This document shows, in pieces, positions 41,252-50,013 of a DNA stretch of 61,074 nt. The DNA is from Stenotrophomonas rhizophila (GTDB lineage: Bacteria; Pseudomonadota; Gammaproteobacteria; Xanthomonadales; Xanthomonadaceae): assembly GCF_020857975.1 (NCBI RefSeq), contig NZ_JACWUO010000022.1, positions 1 to 61,074 of the forward strand. Direction: 5' to 3'. The position numbers were made by a program, and so were the translations under genes. The notes under the pieces are model-generated. The model worked only from the letters and a program-made list of their open reading frames with translations, did no database searches and had not been told where the DNA came from. The number at the start of each line of letters is the position of its first letter. Position 1 is the stretch's first letter.

Positions 41252-43150
41252 TTACGCCGACAATTCCAGCAACAGCTTGTTAAGCCGGCGCACATACGCG
41301 GCCGGGTCCTTCAGGGTGTCGCCGGCGGCCAGCGCGGCCTGGTCGAACAGCACCCGGCTGAGGTCATCGAAGCGGGCGGTGTCGGCTTCCTGGTCGAGCT
41401 TGCCGATCAGCGGGTGGCCGGGGTTGAACTCGAATACCGGCTTGCTGTCGGGCACCTTCTGCCCGCTGGCTTCCAGGATCTGGCGCATCTGCAGGCCCAG
41501 ATCCTGTTCGCCGATGGCCAGGATCGCCGGGGAGTCGGTGAGGCGGTGCGAGACGCGCACATCGGCCACGTCCTCGCCAAGCGCGCTCTTGATGCGCTCG
41601 ACCAGGCCCTGCTTGTCCTTGGCCGCCGCTTCCTGCGCCTGCTTGTCTTCGGCGCTTTCCAGCGCGCCCAGATCGAGGTCGCCGCGGGCGACGTCGACGA
41701 ACGACTTGCCGTCGAACTCGGTCAGGTAGCCCATCAGCCATTCGTCGATGCGGTCGGTGAGCAGCAGCACCTCGATGCCCTTCTTGCGGAACACTTCCAG
41801 GTGCGGGCTGTCCTTGACCTGGGTGTGGCTGTCGCCGGTCAGGAAATAGATCTTGTCCTGGCCCTCGATCATGCGGCCGATGTAGTCGGCCAGCGATACG
41901 CTGGGCTCGCCGCTGGCCTCATGGGTGGAGGCAAAGCGCAGCAGGCCGGCGATCTTCTCGCGGTTGCCATAGTCTTCGGCGGGGCCTTCCTTGAGTACCT
42001 GGCCGAACTGCTTCCAGAAACCGGCATAGACCTCCGGCTTGTCCTTGGCCAACTTGTCCAGCATGTCCAGCGAGCGCTTGGTCAGCGCCGACTTCATCGA
42101 GTCGATCACCGGGCCGGACTGCAGGATTTCGCGCGAGACGTTCAGGGAGAGGTCGTTGGAGTCGACCACGCCCTTGATGAAGCGCAGGTACAGCGGCAGG
42201 AACTGCTCGGCCTGGTCCATCACGAACACGCGCTGGACGTAGAGCTTCAGGCCCTTGGGCGCGTCGCGGTGGTACAGGTCGAACGGGGCGTGGCCGGGGA
42301 CATACAACAGGGAGGTGTACTCGAGCTTGCCTTCGACCTTGTTGTGGCTCCAGGCCAGCGGGTCCTGGTGGTCGTGGGCGGCGTGCTTGTAGAACTCCTG
42401 GTACTCGGCATCGGTGATCTCGGTGCGCGGGCGGGTCCACAGCGCGCTGGCGCGGTTGACCGTTTCCCATTCGACCGCGGCCGGGGCGTCCTCGCCGTGG
42501 TGTTCCTTGGCCATCTGGATCGGCAGGCCGATGTGGTCGGAGTATTTCTTGATGATGCCGCGCAGGCGCCAGCCATCGGCGAAGTCGTGCTGGTCGTCCT
42601 TGAGGTGCAGGACGATGCGGGTGCCGCGTTCGGGCTTGTCGATGGATTCGACGTCGAACTCGCCTTCGCCGCGCGAGGACCAGTGCACGCCGTCGCTGGC
42701 GGGCAGGCCGGCGCGGCGGGAGTAGACGTCGACCTGGTCGGCGACGATGAAGGCGCTGTAGAAGCCGACGCCGAACTGGCCGATCAGCTGGGAGTCCTTC
42801 TTCTGGTCGCCGGACAGCTGGCGCAGGAAGTCGCCGGTGCCGGACTTGGCGATGGTGCCCAGGTGGGCGATGGCCTCGTCACGGCTCATGCCGATGCCGT
42901 TGTCGTCGATGGTCAGGGTGTGGGCATCGGCATCGAAGCTGATGCAGATGCGCAGGTCGCCGTCGCCTTCGAGCAGGTCCGGCCGGGTCAGTGCTTCGAA
43001 GCGCAGCTTGTCGGCGGCGTCGGCGGCATTGGAGATCAGCTCGCGAAGGAAGATTTCCTTGTTGGAGTACAGCGAGTGGATCATCAGCTGCAGCAGTTGC
43101 TTGACTTCGGTCTGGAAGCCCAGGGTTTGTTTTGCGGTCTGCTCGGTCAT
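41252..43150 (-). CDS. htpG: Hsp90 chaperone HtpG
   Basis: A 632-residue bacterial Hsp90. The N-terminal ATPase (GHKL) domain has LFLREL-type ELISNAADAADKLRFEAL, DNGIGMSRDEAIAHLGTIAKSGT and GQFGVGFYSAFIVA. The middle domain with YVQRVFVMD and SLNVSREILQ and the C-terminal dimerisation domain are complete. ATG 43150 is the family start (MTEQTAKQTLGFQTEV). A sigma32-like promoter lies 50-80 nt upstream. Confidence 0.97.
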   Translation of the reverse strand: MTEQTAKQTLGFQTEVKQLLQLMIHSLYSNKEIFLRELISNAADAADKLRFEALTRPDLLEGDGDLRICISFDADAHTLTIDDNGIGMSRDEAIAHLGTIAKSGTGDFLRQLSGDQKKDSQLIGQFGVGFYSAFIVADQVDVYSRRAGLPASDGVHWSSRGEGEFDVESIDKPERGTRIVLHLKDDQHDFADGWRLRGIIKKYSDHIGLPIQMAKEHHGEDAPAAVEWETVNRASALWTRPRTEITDAEYQEFYKHAAHDHQDPLAWSHNKVEGKLEYTSLLYVPGHAPFDLYHRDAPKGLKLYVQRVFVMDQAEQFLPLYLRFIKGVVDSNDLSLNVSREILQSGPVIDSMKSALTKRSLDMLDKLAKDKPEVYAGFWKQFGQVLKEGPAEDYGNREKIAGLLRFASTHEASGEPSVSLADYIGRMIEGQDKIYFLTGDSHTQVKDSPHLEVFRKKGIEVLLLTDRIDEWLMGYLTEFDGKSFVDVARGDLDLGALESAEDKQAQEAAAKDKQGLVERIKSALGEDVADVRVSHRLTDSPAILAIGEQDLGLQMRQILEASGQKVPDSKPVFEFNPGHPLIGKLDQEADTARFDDLSRVLFDQAALAAGDTLKDPAAYVRRLNKLLLELSA

Positions 43151-43204
43151 GGGTGGCGATGCTCCTTGGACGATGCCGCGCCCGGCGCGGCGGCTGGCTC
43201 AAGG

Positions 43205-43232
43205 GGTAGGGGTGGTGGGGTGGGTTTTCAAG
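43205..43232 (-). promoter_or_regulatory. Heat-shock (sigma32-like) promoter of htpG
   Basis: On the minus strand CTTGAA (43232-43227) is followed after 14 nt by CCCCTACC (43212-43205). The sigma32 consensus is CTTGAAA, 13-17 nt, CCCCATNT. The leader would be roughly 48 nt. The -10 departs from consensus at the AT, so this is a moderate match in the expected place. Confidence 0.5.
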
Positions 43233-43327
43233 AGCGGGGCCGGAGCGAGAGCCAAGGGCCGGAGCCGAAGCCGAAGCATGACGCCGCAGCATGAAGCCAA
43301 AAGCGCGGCGCCTACCTGTCTGCGTGG

Positions 43328-43436
43328 GAGGCCGGTGGGGACGCGGTCCCGGGACACGGCGTAAATCCATCCTTGGAGCCTCGTGGGCAACATCCATGTT
43401 GCCCAACGGTCCCGGGACCGCATCCCCACCGGCCTC
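43328..43436 (-). repeat. Y-shaped structured repeat, copy C (upstream of htpG)
   Basis: Arms 43328-43355 and 43409-43436 are 28 nt each and pair at 27 of 28 positions, ending in GGGAC/GTCCC. Read on the minus strand the interior has an 8-bp hairpin TGGGCAAC-ATGGAT-GTTGCCCA and a short hairpin TCC-AAGGAT-GGA, then TTTACGCCGT. The arm sequence is unrelated to copies A and B, but arm length, junctions and loops are the same. It lies upstream of the htpG promoter. Confidence 0.85.
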
Positions 43437-43460
43437 TGGCAGACGTTCCGAGTGACGCGG

Positions 43461-43485
43461 GTAGAGCCACGCCACGCGTGGCTGC
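43461..43485. repeat. REP-type palindrome, GTAG foot
   Basis: GTAGAGCCACGCCACGCGTGGCTGC, the same stem type as at 39225. It lies in the 473-nt htpG-rsmD gap together with copy C of the structured repeat. A TAGAAT at 43535-43540 in the same gap could be the rsmD -10 box. Confidence 0.75.
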
Positions 43486-43623
43486 TCTTCGTTCTGGAAT
43501 CGGTACTCGTGGTGGTGACGGGGGCCGGACCGCCTAGAATGACGCCCTGAATCGCCTGATCTTCGTGCCCATGACCTGTTCCTGCTCGTTCGACCCGTCC
43601 GCTCTTTCCTTCTGGAGCCGCGC

Positions 43624-44229
43624 ATGAAGCCGCGCCAGCCGGTGGCGCCGGCCGTGGGCCAGGTGCGGATCATCGGTGGCAAGTGGCGGGGGACCAAGCT
43701 GCCGGTGCCGTTGTCGCCGGGGCTGCGGCCAAGCAGCGACCGGGTGCGGGAGACGCTGTTCAACTGGTTGATGCCGCGGATCGGCGGGGCGCGGGTGCTG
43801 GACCTGTTCGCCGGCAGCGGCGCGCTGGGGCTGGAGGCGGTGTCGCGCGGGGCCGGGCAGGCCACGCTGGTGGAACGGGATGCGGCATTGGCCCGGCAGC
43901 TGCGCGAGTCGGTGGCCAGGCTGGGCGCGCAGGGGCAGGTCGAGGTGGTCCAGGCCGATGCGCTGCAGTGGCTGGGCCAGCGGCCGGCGGGATTGGCCGA
44001 TATCGTGTTCGTCGACCCGCCGTTCGCGGCCGGGCTGTGGGACCAGGTGCTGGCCGGGCTGGCGCCGCACCTGGCCGCCGATGCCTGGCTGTACCTGGAG
44101 GCGCCGGCCGCGCAGGCGCCGCCGGTGCCCGCACCGTGGCTGCTGCACCGTGAAGGCGGTACCCGCGAGGTGCGTTTTGCCCTGTACCGGCGCGCCACTG
44201 CTACACTTTCACCAGACCTAAACGCGTAG
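43624..44229 (+). CDS. rsmD: 16S rRNA m2G966 methyltransferase RsmD
   Basis: A 201-residue SAM-dependent methyltransferase. It has RIIGGKWRGTKLPVP near the N-terminus, RPSSDRVRETLFNWL, the SAM-binding VLDLFAGSGALGLEAVSRGA and the catalytic VFVDPPFAAGLW. ATG 43624 has GGAG 7 nt upstream. It is followed by coaD after 7 nt, a common gammaproteobacterial pair. Confidence 0.95.
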   Translation: MKPRQPVAPAVGQVRIIGGKWRGTKLPVPLSPGLRPSSDRVRETLFNWLMPRIGGARVLDLFAGSGALGLEAVSRGAGQATLVERDAALARQLRESVARLGAQGQVEVVQADALQWLGQRPAGLADIVFVDPPFAAGLWDQVLAGLAPHLAADAWLYLEAPAAQAPPVPAPWLLHREGGTREVRFALYRRATATLSPDLNA

Positions 44230-44236
44230 CTTCCGC

Positions 44237-44746
44237 ATGACCGTGGCCAACCGCCGCATTGCCGTGTACCCGGGCACCTTCGATCCGATCACCAACGGTC
44301 ACATCGATCTGGTGAACCGGGCCGCGCCATTGTTCGAGAAGGTCGTGGTGGGCGTGGCGCAGAGCCCGTCCAAGGGTCCGACGCTGCCGCTGGAGCTGCG
44401 CGTGCAACTGGCGCGCGACGCGCTGGGCCACAACCGCAACGTGGAAGTGATCGGTTTCGATACCCTGCTGGCGCATTTCGTGCGCTCGGTGCAGGGCGGC
44501 ATCCTGCTGCGCGGGCTGCGCGCGGTGTCCGATTTCGAGTACGAATTCCAGATGGCGAGCATGAACCGCCATCTGATCCCGGAGGTCGAGACCCTGTTCC
44601 TGACCCCGGCCGAGCAGCACAGCTTCATTTCGTCTTCGCTGGTCCGGGAGATCGCCCGCCTGGGCGGCGATGTGTCCGGTTTCGTGCCCTCGGCCGTGCT
44701 TGAAGCACTGCGCAGGGTGCGGGAAGCGAAGGCGGCGCAGTCGTAA
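44237..44746 (+). CDS. coaD: Phosphopantetheine adenylyltransferase CoaD
   Basis: A 169-residue nucleotidyltransferase making dephospho-CoA, the penultimate CoA step. It has AVYPGTFDPITNGHIDLV (with the (T/H)xGH motif), RGLRAVSDFEYEFQMASMN and the KMSKS-like SFISSSLVREIA. It uses pantothenate supplied by the panBCD genes elsewhere in the window. A lipoprotein gene follows after 47 nt. Confidence 0.97.
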   Translation: MTVANRRIAVYPGTFDPITNGHIDLVNRAAPLFEKVVVGVAQSPSKGPTLPLELRVQLARDALGHNRNVEVIGFDTLLAHFVRSVQGGILLRGLRAVSDFEYEFQMASMNRHLIPEVETLFLTPAEQHSFISSSLVREIARLGGDVSGFVPSAVLEALRRVREAKAAQS

Positions 44747-44793
44747 CCCCTGTCAGACCCATACATACCAAGAATCACCAAGGGAGGAATTCC

Positions 44794-45285
44794 ATGAACA
44801 ACACCATGCGTGCCATGTTGATCGCGTCGTTCGCGCTGGCCTTCACCGCCTGCAAGAAGGAAGAGGCCGCCCCGGTCGCCGAAGCCCAGCAGGCGCTGGT
44901 CGCCCCGGACGCCAACGACGATGCCGGCTGGAAGAAGTACCTGCAGGCGGTGGCCGTGCAGAACATGGGCAACATCAGCAACAGCCCGTTCCTGTACTAC
45001 CTCTCGCCCGAATCGGATCCGGAATTCGCCGCCAAGTACGAGCGCCAGGTCGAAAGCGCCACCCAGGCCGTGGCCCGTGGCATCCAGCCGGGCAACATGC
45101 TGGCCTTCGGTTCGTCGGCATCGGCGAAGATGGCCGACATGATCCAGGCCGTGTTCAAGGACGTGCCTGCCGATTCGATGAAGGGCGTGCGCGTGGTGTT
45201 CATCGGCCAGGCCGCTGACAACGCCCGCGTGCAGTCCATCGTGCAGCCGACCGGCGCCGAGTACATCTTCGTAGAAGCCAAGTAA
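44794..45285 (+). CDS. Predicted lipoprotein of unknown function
   Basis: A 163-residue protein with signal MNNTMRAMLIASFALAFTAC (Cys20) followed by KKEE. The mature domain (AGWKKYLQAVAVQNMGNISN ... VRVVFIGQAADNARVQ ... GAEYIFVEAK) is compact and lacks Cys. GGGAGG lies 9 nt upstream, so expression is probably good. I do not recognise the family. The mature sequence has no membrane helix, so it is likely an outer-membrane lipoprotein facing the periplasm; Lys at +2 and +3 does not signal Lol avoidance. Confidence 0.8.
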   Translation: MNNTMRAMLIASFALAFTACKKEEAAPVAEAQQALVAPDANDDAGWKKYLQAVAVQNMGNISNSPFLYYLSPESDPEFAAKYERQVESATQAVARGIQPGNMLAFGSSASAKMADMIQAVFKDVPADSMKGVRVVFIGQAADNARVQSIVQPTGAEYIFVEAK

Positions 45286-45412
45286 CCCGTGCAGTGGCGG
45301 CCGCGCCCTGGCGCGGCCCGGGCGGCTTCCGGCAGGAGGCCGCCGATGACCGGCCCGCGCGCCCGCGCAGGCCGGTTTTCATCCGCCGGCGCGGGCGTGG
45401 AGCAATAACGCC

Positions 45413-45694
45413 ATGTCGCTGAAAATCAATGAGCTCTGCGTCAACTGCGACGTCTGTGAGCCTGCCTGTCCCAACCAGGCCATCTCGATGGGTGAAACCA
45501 TCTACGTGATCGATCCGGCCCGCTGCACCGAGTGCGTGGGACACTTCGACGAACCCCAGTGCGTGGTCGTCTGCCCGGTGGAATGCATCGATCCGGATCC
45601 GGACATCCCCGAAACCCAGGACGCCCTGCTGGCCAAGCTGTACGGGCTGCAGCGCGACCATCCCGAACTTTATGCGGAGCCCCCATCCGAATGA
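45413..45694 (+). CDS. yfhL: YfhL-type 2[4Fe-4S] ferredoxin
   Basis: A 93-residue ferredoxin with Cys9, Cys12, Cys15 and Cys19 for one cluster. The second motif, CTECVGHFDEPQCVVVCP, has the extra loop between second and third Cys that defines the Allochromatium/YfhL low-potential type. coaD-yfhL proximity is common in Pseudomonas and relatives. Its stop overlaps the ggt start (ATGA). A 127-nt GC-rich gap with small inverted repeats separates it from the lipoprotein gene. Confidence 0.94.
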   Translation: MSLKINELCVNCDVCEPACPNQAISMGETIYVIDPARCTECVGHFDEPQCVVVCPVECIDPDPDIPETQDALLAKLYGLQRDHPELYAEPPSE

Positions 45695-47418
45695 ACATGC
45701 GCTCGCCTCGTTGGTTGCTGCTCGTCCTGCTGTGGTCGCCGGCGGCCTGGTCCGCTGGCGCCGCCCCGGCTACCCTGGCCCAGCACCCCGATGGCGCGGC
45801 CATTGCCAGCGGTCATCGGCTGGCCACCGAGGCCGGCATGGAGATCCTGGCCAAGGGCGGCAATGCCTTCGATGCGGCCGTGGCGGTATCCTCGGTGCTG
45901 TCGGTGGTCGAGCCGATCAGCTCGGGCCTGGGCGGCGGCGGGTTCTTCCTGCTGCACGATGCGAAAACCGGCAAGGACGTGATGCTCGACGCGCGCGAAA
46001 CCGCGCCGCAGTCGGCCACGCCGGAAGCCTTCCTGGACAAGCAGGGCGGCCTTGACCGCGACCGCTCGGTCAACGGCGCCTGGTCGGCCGGCATTCCCGG
46101 GCTGCCGGCGGCGCTGGTGGAGCTGTCCTCCAAACACGGCAAGCTGCCGCTGCGCACCTCGCTGGGCCCGGCGATCCGCATCGCCGCCGACGGCTTCCCG
46201 GTATATGCGCGCATGGCGCGCGGCTACGCCTCGCGCCGCGAGGTGATGGAGCGTTACCCCGGCACCCGCGAGGTCTACCTGCGCAACGGCAAGCCGATCG
46301 CCGAGGGCGACCTGTTCCGCCAGCCGGAACTGGCGGCCACCCTGGAACGCCTGGCCGAGCAGGGCTTCGACGGCTTCTACCGTGGCCAGACCGGCAAGCT
46401 GCTGCTGGCCGGGGTCAAGCAGGCCGGCGGCAAGTGGACGGCCGAGGAACTGGCCGGCTACCGGGTCAAGCTGCGCGAGCCGATCGTGTTCAACTACCGC
46501 GACTGGAAGATCACCACCGCCTCGCCGCCGTCCTCGGGCGGTATCGCGCTGGCCTCGATGCTGCAGATCCTGGAAGGCTGGGACCTGAAGTCGATGGATG
46601 CCGCGCACCGTACCCACCTGGTGGTCGAAGCGATGCGCCGCGCCTACCGCGACCGCACCTTCTTCCTGGGCGACCCGGATTTCGTGCAGATTCCGCAGAA
46701 GGTGCTGGCCAGCAAGGACTACGCCCAGGGCCTGCGCGCCACCATCCACCCGGAAAAGGCCACCCCCAGCGACCTGCTGTCGGGCAACCCGACCCCGCTG
46801 GAAGATGACGAAACCACCCATTTCTCGATCATCGACCGCGACGGCAACCGCGTCGGCGCCACCCAGACCGTCAACCTGCTGTACGGCTCGGGCCTGATTC
46901 CGCCGGGTACCGGCGTTCTGCTCAACAACGAGATGGACGACTTCGCGCTCAAGCCGGGCACGCCCAATGCGTTCGGGGTGATGGGCTATGCCGCCAATGC
47001 GCCCAAGCCGGGCAAGCGCATGCTCAGCTCGATGACCCCGACCTTCATGGAGTCGGCCGACAAGGTGGTGGTGCTGGGCACCCCGGGTGGCAGCCGCATC
47101 ATCACCATGGTGCTGCTGGGCATCCTCGGCTATGACGATGGCCTGGATGCACAGCAGGTCGCCGCGCTGCCGCGTTACCACCACCAGTGGCTGCCGGACC
47201 TGATCGAGGCCGAAAGCGGTGCCTTCGATGCCGGCACCATCAAGCAGCTGCAGGCGATGGGCCACAAGATCGACCTGCCCGGCGACAGCGCCGCCGGCGG
47301 CCGCGGCTCCAGCCACGTCTGGGGCAACCTGCAGACGGTGGAATGGAACCGCCGCAGCAACGTGCTCAGCGGTGGCAGCGACCCGCGCAACCCGGTGGGC
47401 AGCGCCGCGGTCAGGTAA
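45691..47418 (+). CDS. ggt: Periplasmic gamma-glutamyltransferase
   Basis: A 575-residue Ntn hydrolase that cleaves glutathione and other gamma-glutamyl bonds. A signal peptide (residues 1-25, ending WSAGAAPA) exports it. The precursor self-cleaves before Thr375 of TTHFSIIDRDGN to give the two subunits. GHRLATEAGMEILAKGGNAFDAAVA, SSGLGGGGFFLL, LSSMTPTF and GTPGGSRIITMVL are conserved. The start overlaps yfhL (ATGA). It likely recovers Cys and Glu from glutathione in the periplasm. Confidence 0.95.
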   Translation: MNMRSPRWLLLVLLWSPAAWSAGAAPATLAQHPDGAAIASGHRLATEAGMEILAKGGNAFDAAVAVSSVLSVVEPISSGLGGGGFFLLHDAKTGKDVMLDARETAPQSATPEAFLDKQGGLDRDRSVNGAWSAGIPGLPAALVELSSKHGKLPLRTSLGPAIRIAADGFPVYARMARGYASRREVMERYPGTREVYLRNGKPIAEGDLFRQPELAATLERLAEQGFDGFYRGQTGKLLLAGVKQAGGKWTAEELAGYRVKLREPIVFNYRDWKITTASPPSSGGIALASMLQILEGWDLKSMDAAHRTHLVVEAMRRAYRDRTFFLGDPDFVQIPQKVLASKDYAQGLRATIHPEKATPSDLLSGNPTPLEDDETTHFSIIDRDGNRVGATQTVNLLYGSGLIPPGTGVLLNNEMDDFALKPGTPNAFGVMGYAANAPKPGKRMLSSMTPTFMESADKVVVLGTPGGSRIITMVLLGILGYDDGLDAQQVAALPRYHHQWLPDLIEAESGAFDAGTIKQLQAMGHKIDLPGDSAAGGRGSSHVWGNLQTVEWNRRSNVLSGGSDPRNPVGSAAVR

Positions 47419-47424
47419 CAATCG

Positions 47425-47452
47425 AAATCCCGCCCGCAAGGCGGGATTTTCT
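47425..47452 (+). terminator. Intrinsic terminator of ggt
   Basis: AATCCCGCC-CGCAA-GGCGGGATT followed by TTCTTT, just after the ggt stop. Confidence 0.88.
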
Positions 47453-47509
47453 TTACAGGCGCCACCATGCCTAGCGAATATTTAACGCGTATCGCCGGAT
47501 AATTTGCCG

Positions 47510-48397
<888 letters not shown>

Positions 48398-48453
48398 GGC
48401 CTACGGCTGGTTCGGCCGCGCACCGCCCGGCACTACCGTCTGCGCAACCACCG

Positions 48454-48478
48454 GTAGGCACCGACCGGTGGTCGGCAC
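48454..48478. repeat. REP-type palindrome, GTAG foot
   Basis: GTAGGCACCGACCGGTGGTCGGCAC between the MBL hydrolase and the psiF remnant. Confidence 0.75.
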
Positions 48479-48516
48479 GGCACCCTACGGCACCGGGAAT
48501 AGCCCGGCTCGACGCG

Positions 48517-48800
48517 TCAATGCGCCTTCAGGCACCCGCTCATGAACGTCTTGCGCGCATGGCCGGCCAGTTTCTTCGCGGCGGCATCGGCATTGCAGGT
48601 CTTCATGCGCTCCTGCGGCGTGCTCGCCACCGGGCGGGGCCACTCAGGCACGCCTTCTGCGCGGTCTTGTAGTCCTCGCCGGTCTTGCCTTTGTTCTTGA
48701 CCGAGCAGTCAGCCATGCGCTGTTGCTGCGGCGTGGCCGCACTGGCGATCAGGGGGCTGCCGAGCAGCAGCAGGCAGGCCAGCAGGGACAGGGTCTTCAT
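48517..48800 (-). pseudogene. psiF: psiF-like gene broken by a one-base frameshift
   Basis: The gene starts at 48800 with a signal peptide (MKTLSLLACLLLLGSPLIASA) and the first PsiF repeat (TPQQQRMADCSVKNKGKTG through AQKACLSG). The frame then turns into an Arg-rich tail and stops at 48603. In the next frame, from about 48630 down to 48517, the second PsiF repeat is intact (ASTPQERMKTCNADAAAKKL, then FMSGCLKAH and stop). Adding one C in the CCCGCCCGG run near 48631-48640 joins the two repeats. It could be a true mutation or a sequencing error. Confidence 0.85.
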
Positions 48801-48867
48801 GACGCAGCTCCACGCACGGGTTGAGGATGCGCGCAGCTTCTTCCCGGGCAGGGCTAAACCATGTGAA

Positions 48868-48897
48868 GCAGCGGCGGCCGGTGACGGCCGCCGCTGC
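48868..48897 (-). terminator. Hairpin after upp
   Basis: GCAGCGGCGGCCG-loop-CGGCCGCCGCTGC, a perfect 13-bp stem 12 nt past the upp stop. T-tract is weak. Confidence 0.65.
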
Positions 48898-48908
48898 AGA
48901 CGCCGGGG

Positions 48909-49544
48909 TCAACCGACCACGCGGGTGCCGAAGATGCGGTCGCCGGCATCGCCCAGGCCAGGCAGGATGTAGCCCTTCTCGTTGAGCCGGGCATCGATGG
49001 CGGCGGTGAAGATCTCCACGTCCGGGTGCACCGCCTGCACCGCGGCGATGCCCTCCGGCGCGGCGACCAGGAAGATGCCCTTGATGCGGCGCGCACCGGC
49101 GCGCTTGAGCATGTCGATGGTGGCGATCAGGGTGCCGCCGGTGGCCAGCATCGGGTCCAGGATCAGCGCATCGCGCTCTTCCAGGCGGCCGGTCAGGCGC
49201 TCGAAGTACGGCACCGGCTGCAGGGTTTCTTCGTCGCGCTGCAGGCCGACCACGCTGACCCGTGCGGCCGGGATCAGCGACAGCACGCCGCCGAGCATGC
49301 CCAACCCGGCGCGCAGGATCGGCACCACAGTGATCTTGGCGCCGGCGATGCGCTGCACCGTCACCGGACCGGCCCAGCCGGCCATGGTGTGGGCTTCGGT
49401 ATCCAGGTCGGCGGTGGCCTCGTAGGCCAGCAGGCCCCCCAGCTCATTGGCCAGTTCGCGGAAATCCTTGGTACTCAGCGACGCATCGCGCATCAGGCCG
49501 ATCTTGTGCTGCACCAGCGGATGGCGCACTTCGACGATTTTCAT
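48909..49544 (-). CDS. upp: Uracil phosphoribosyltransferase Upp
   Basis: A 211-residue salvage enzyme making UMP from uracil and PRPP. It has VEVRHPLVQHKIGLMRD, VPILRAGLGMLGG, the PRPP motif LILDPMLATGGT and the C-terminal uracil loop YILPGLGDAGDRIFGT. ATG 49544 is the family start. The upstream gap toward the TonB receptor holds structured repeat copy B. Confidence 0.97.
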   Translation of the reverse strand: MKIVEVRHPLVQHKIGLMRDASLSTKDFRELANELGGLLAYEATADLDTEAHTMAGWAGPVTVQRIAGAKITVVPILRAGLGMLGGVLSLIPAARVSVVGLQRDEETLQPVPYFERLTGRLEERDALILDPMLATGGTLIATIDMLKRAGARRIKGIFLVAAPEGIAAVQAVHPDVEIFTAAIDARLNEKGYILPGLGDAGDRIFGTRVVG

Positions 49545-49734
49545 GGGGAGGGCAACGAAGAGGGGAGATGCCTAGTGTGCCGCAACGCCCAACCGAAGCC
49601 AAAAGCCAGTGGATGCCCGCCAGCGTTTGGCTGTTCATTGATGTGAGAGAACGCCGATTACGCAAGGTAGGCATATCAACGGCGGCCGTGCGGTAGCACG
49701 ACGGCTTGCCCATCCGCATACGGCCATCCATGCA

Positions 49735-49841
49735 GGGGAGGGCAGGCAGCCCCATGCGGGACTGTCGAAACAAGGATGTTTTCGCCAAGCCTACACGGAC
49801 GTATTTACGGCGTGTCCCGCATGGGGCTGCCTGTCCTCCCC
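49735..49841 (+). repeat. Y-shaped structured repeat, copy B (upp-TonB receptor gap)
   Basis: Arms 49735-49762 and 49814-49841 are 28 nt each and pair at 27 of 28 positions, ending GGGAC/GTCCC. The interior has hairpin CGAAAC-AAGGAT-GTTTTCG (49766-49784, one bulge) and hairpin TAC-ACGGAC-GTA (49792-49803), then TTTACGGCGT. ACAAGGATGT in the first loop matches the central part of the published CsrA SELEX consensus. A REP element with CTAC foot follows at 49891-49915. Confidence 0.85.
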
Positions 49842-49890
49842 TCCCGCAGGAGATCGAGATGCTGCACTTCGCCTTAGATCTTCAGTGAGG

Positions 49891-49915
49891 TTGCCGGCCA
49901 GCGGCCGGCACTACC
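49891..49915. repeat. SMAG-type REP, CTAC (inverted GTAG) foot
   Basis: GTTGCCGGCCAGCGGCCGGCACTAC, the reverse orientation of the GTAGTGCCGGCC family, about 100 nt before the TonB receptor start. The rest of the 469-nt gap (49545-50013) has structured repeat copy B and a small hairpin at 49685-49705; no gene was seen in it. Confidence 0.8.
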
Positions 49916-50013
49916 GGAATAGGGCTGGAGGTCACGCCATACCCCCGGTGTCATGCCCATGCAACCTGCCGGACATAACGTGCTGACCCAATCTTTACAC
50001 CGTTGGGGAAACC

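Noticed and set aside
43328..43436. Copy C as an RNA thermometer in the htpG leader
   Set aside because: The best heat-shock promoter lies downstream of the repeat, so the repeat is outside the predicted htpG heat-shock transcript.
48603..48640. Arg-rich tail of the psiF product as a genuine C-terminus
   Set aside because: The second PsiF repeat continues intact in the next frame, so the tail is a frameshift product.
49922..50013. Possible PhoB box before the TonB receptor (GTGTCAT near 49950)
   Set aside because: Only one half-site resembles the Pho box; the second repeat at the right spacing is poor. Phosphate control is plausible from gene content but not shown by the sequence.
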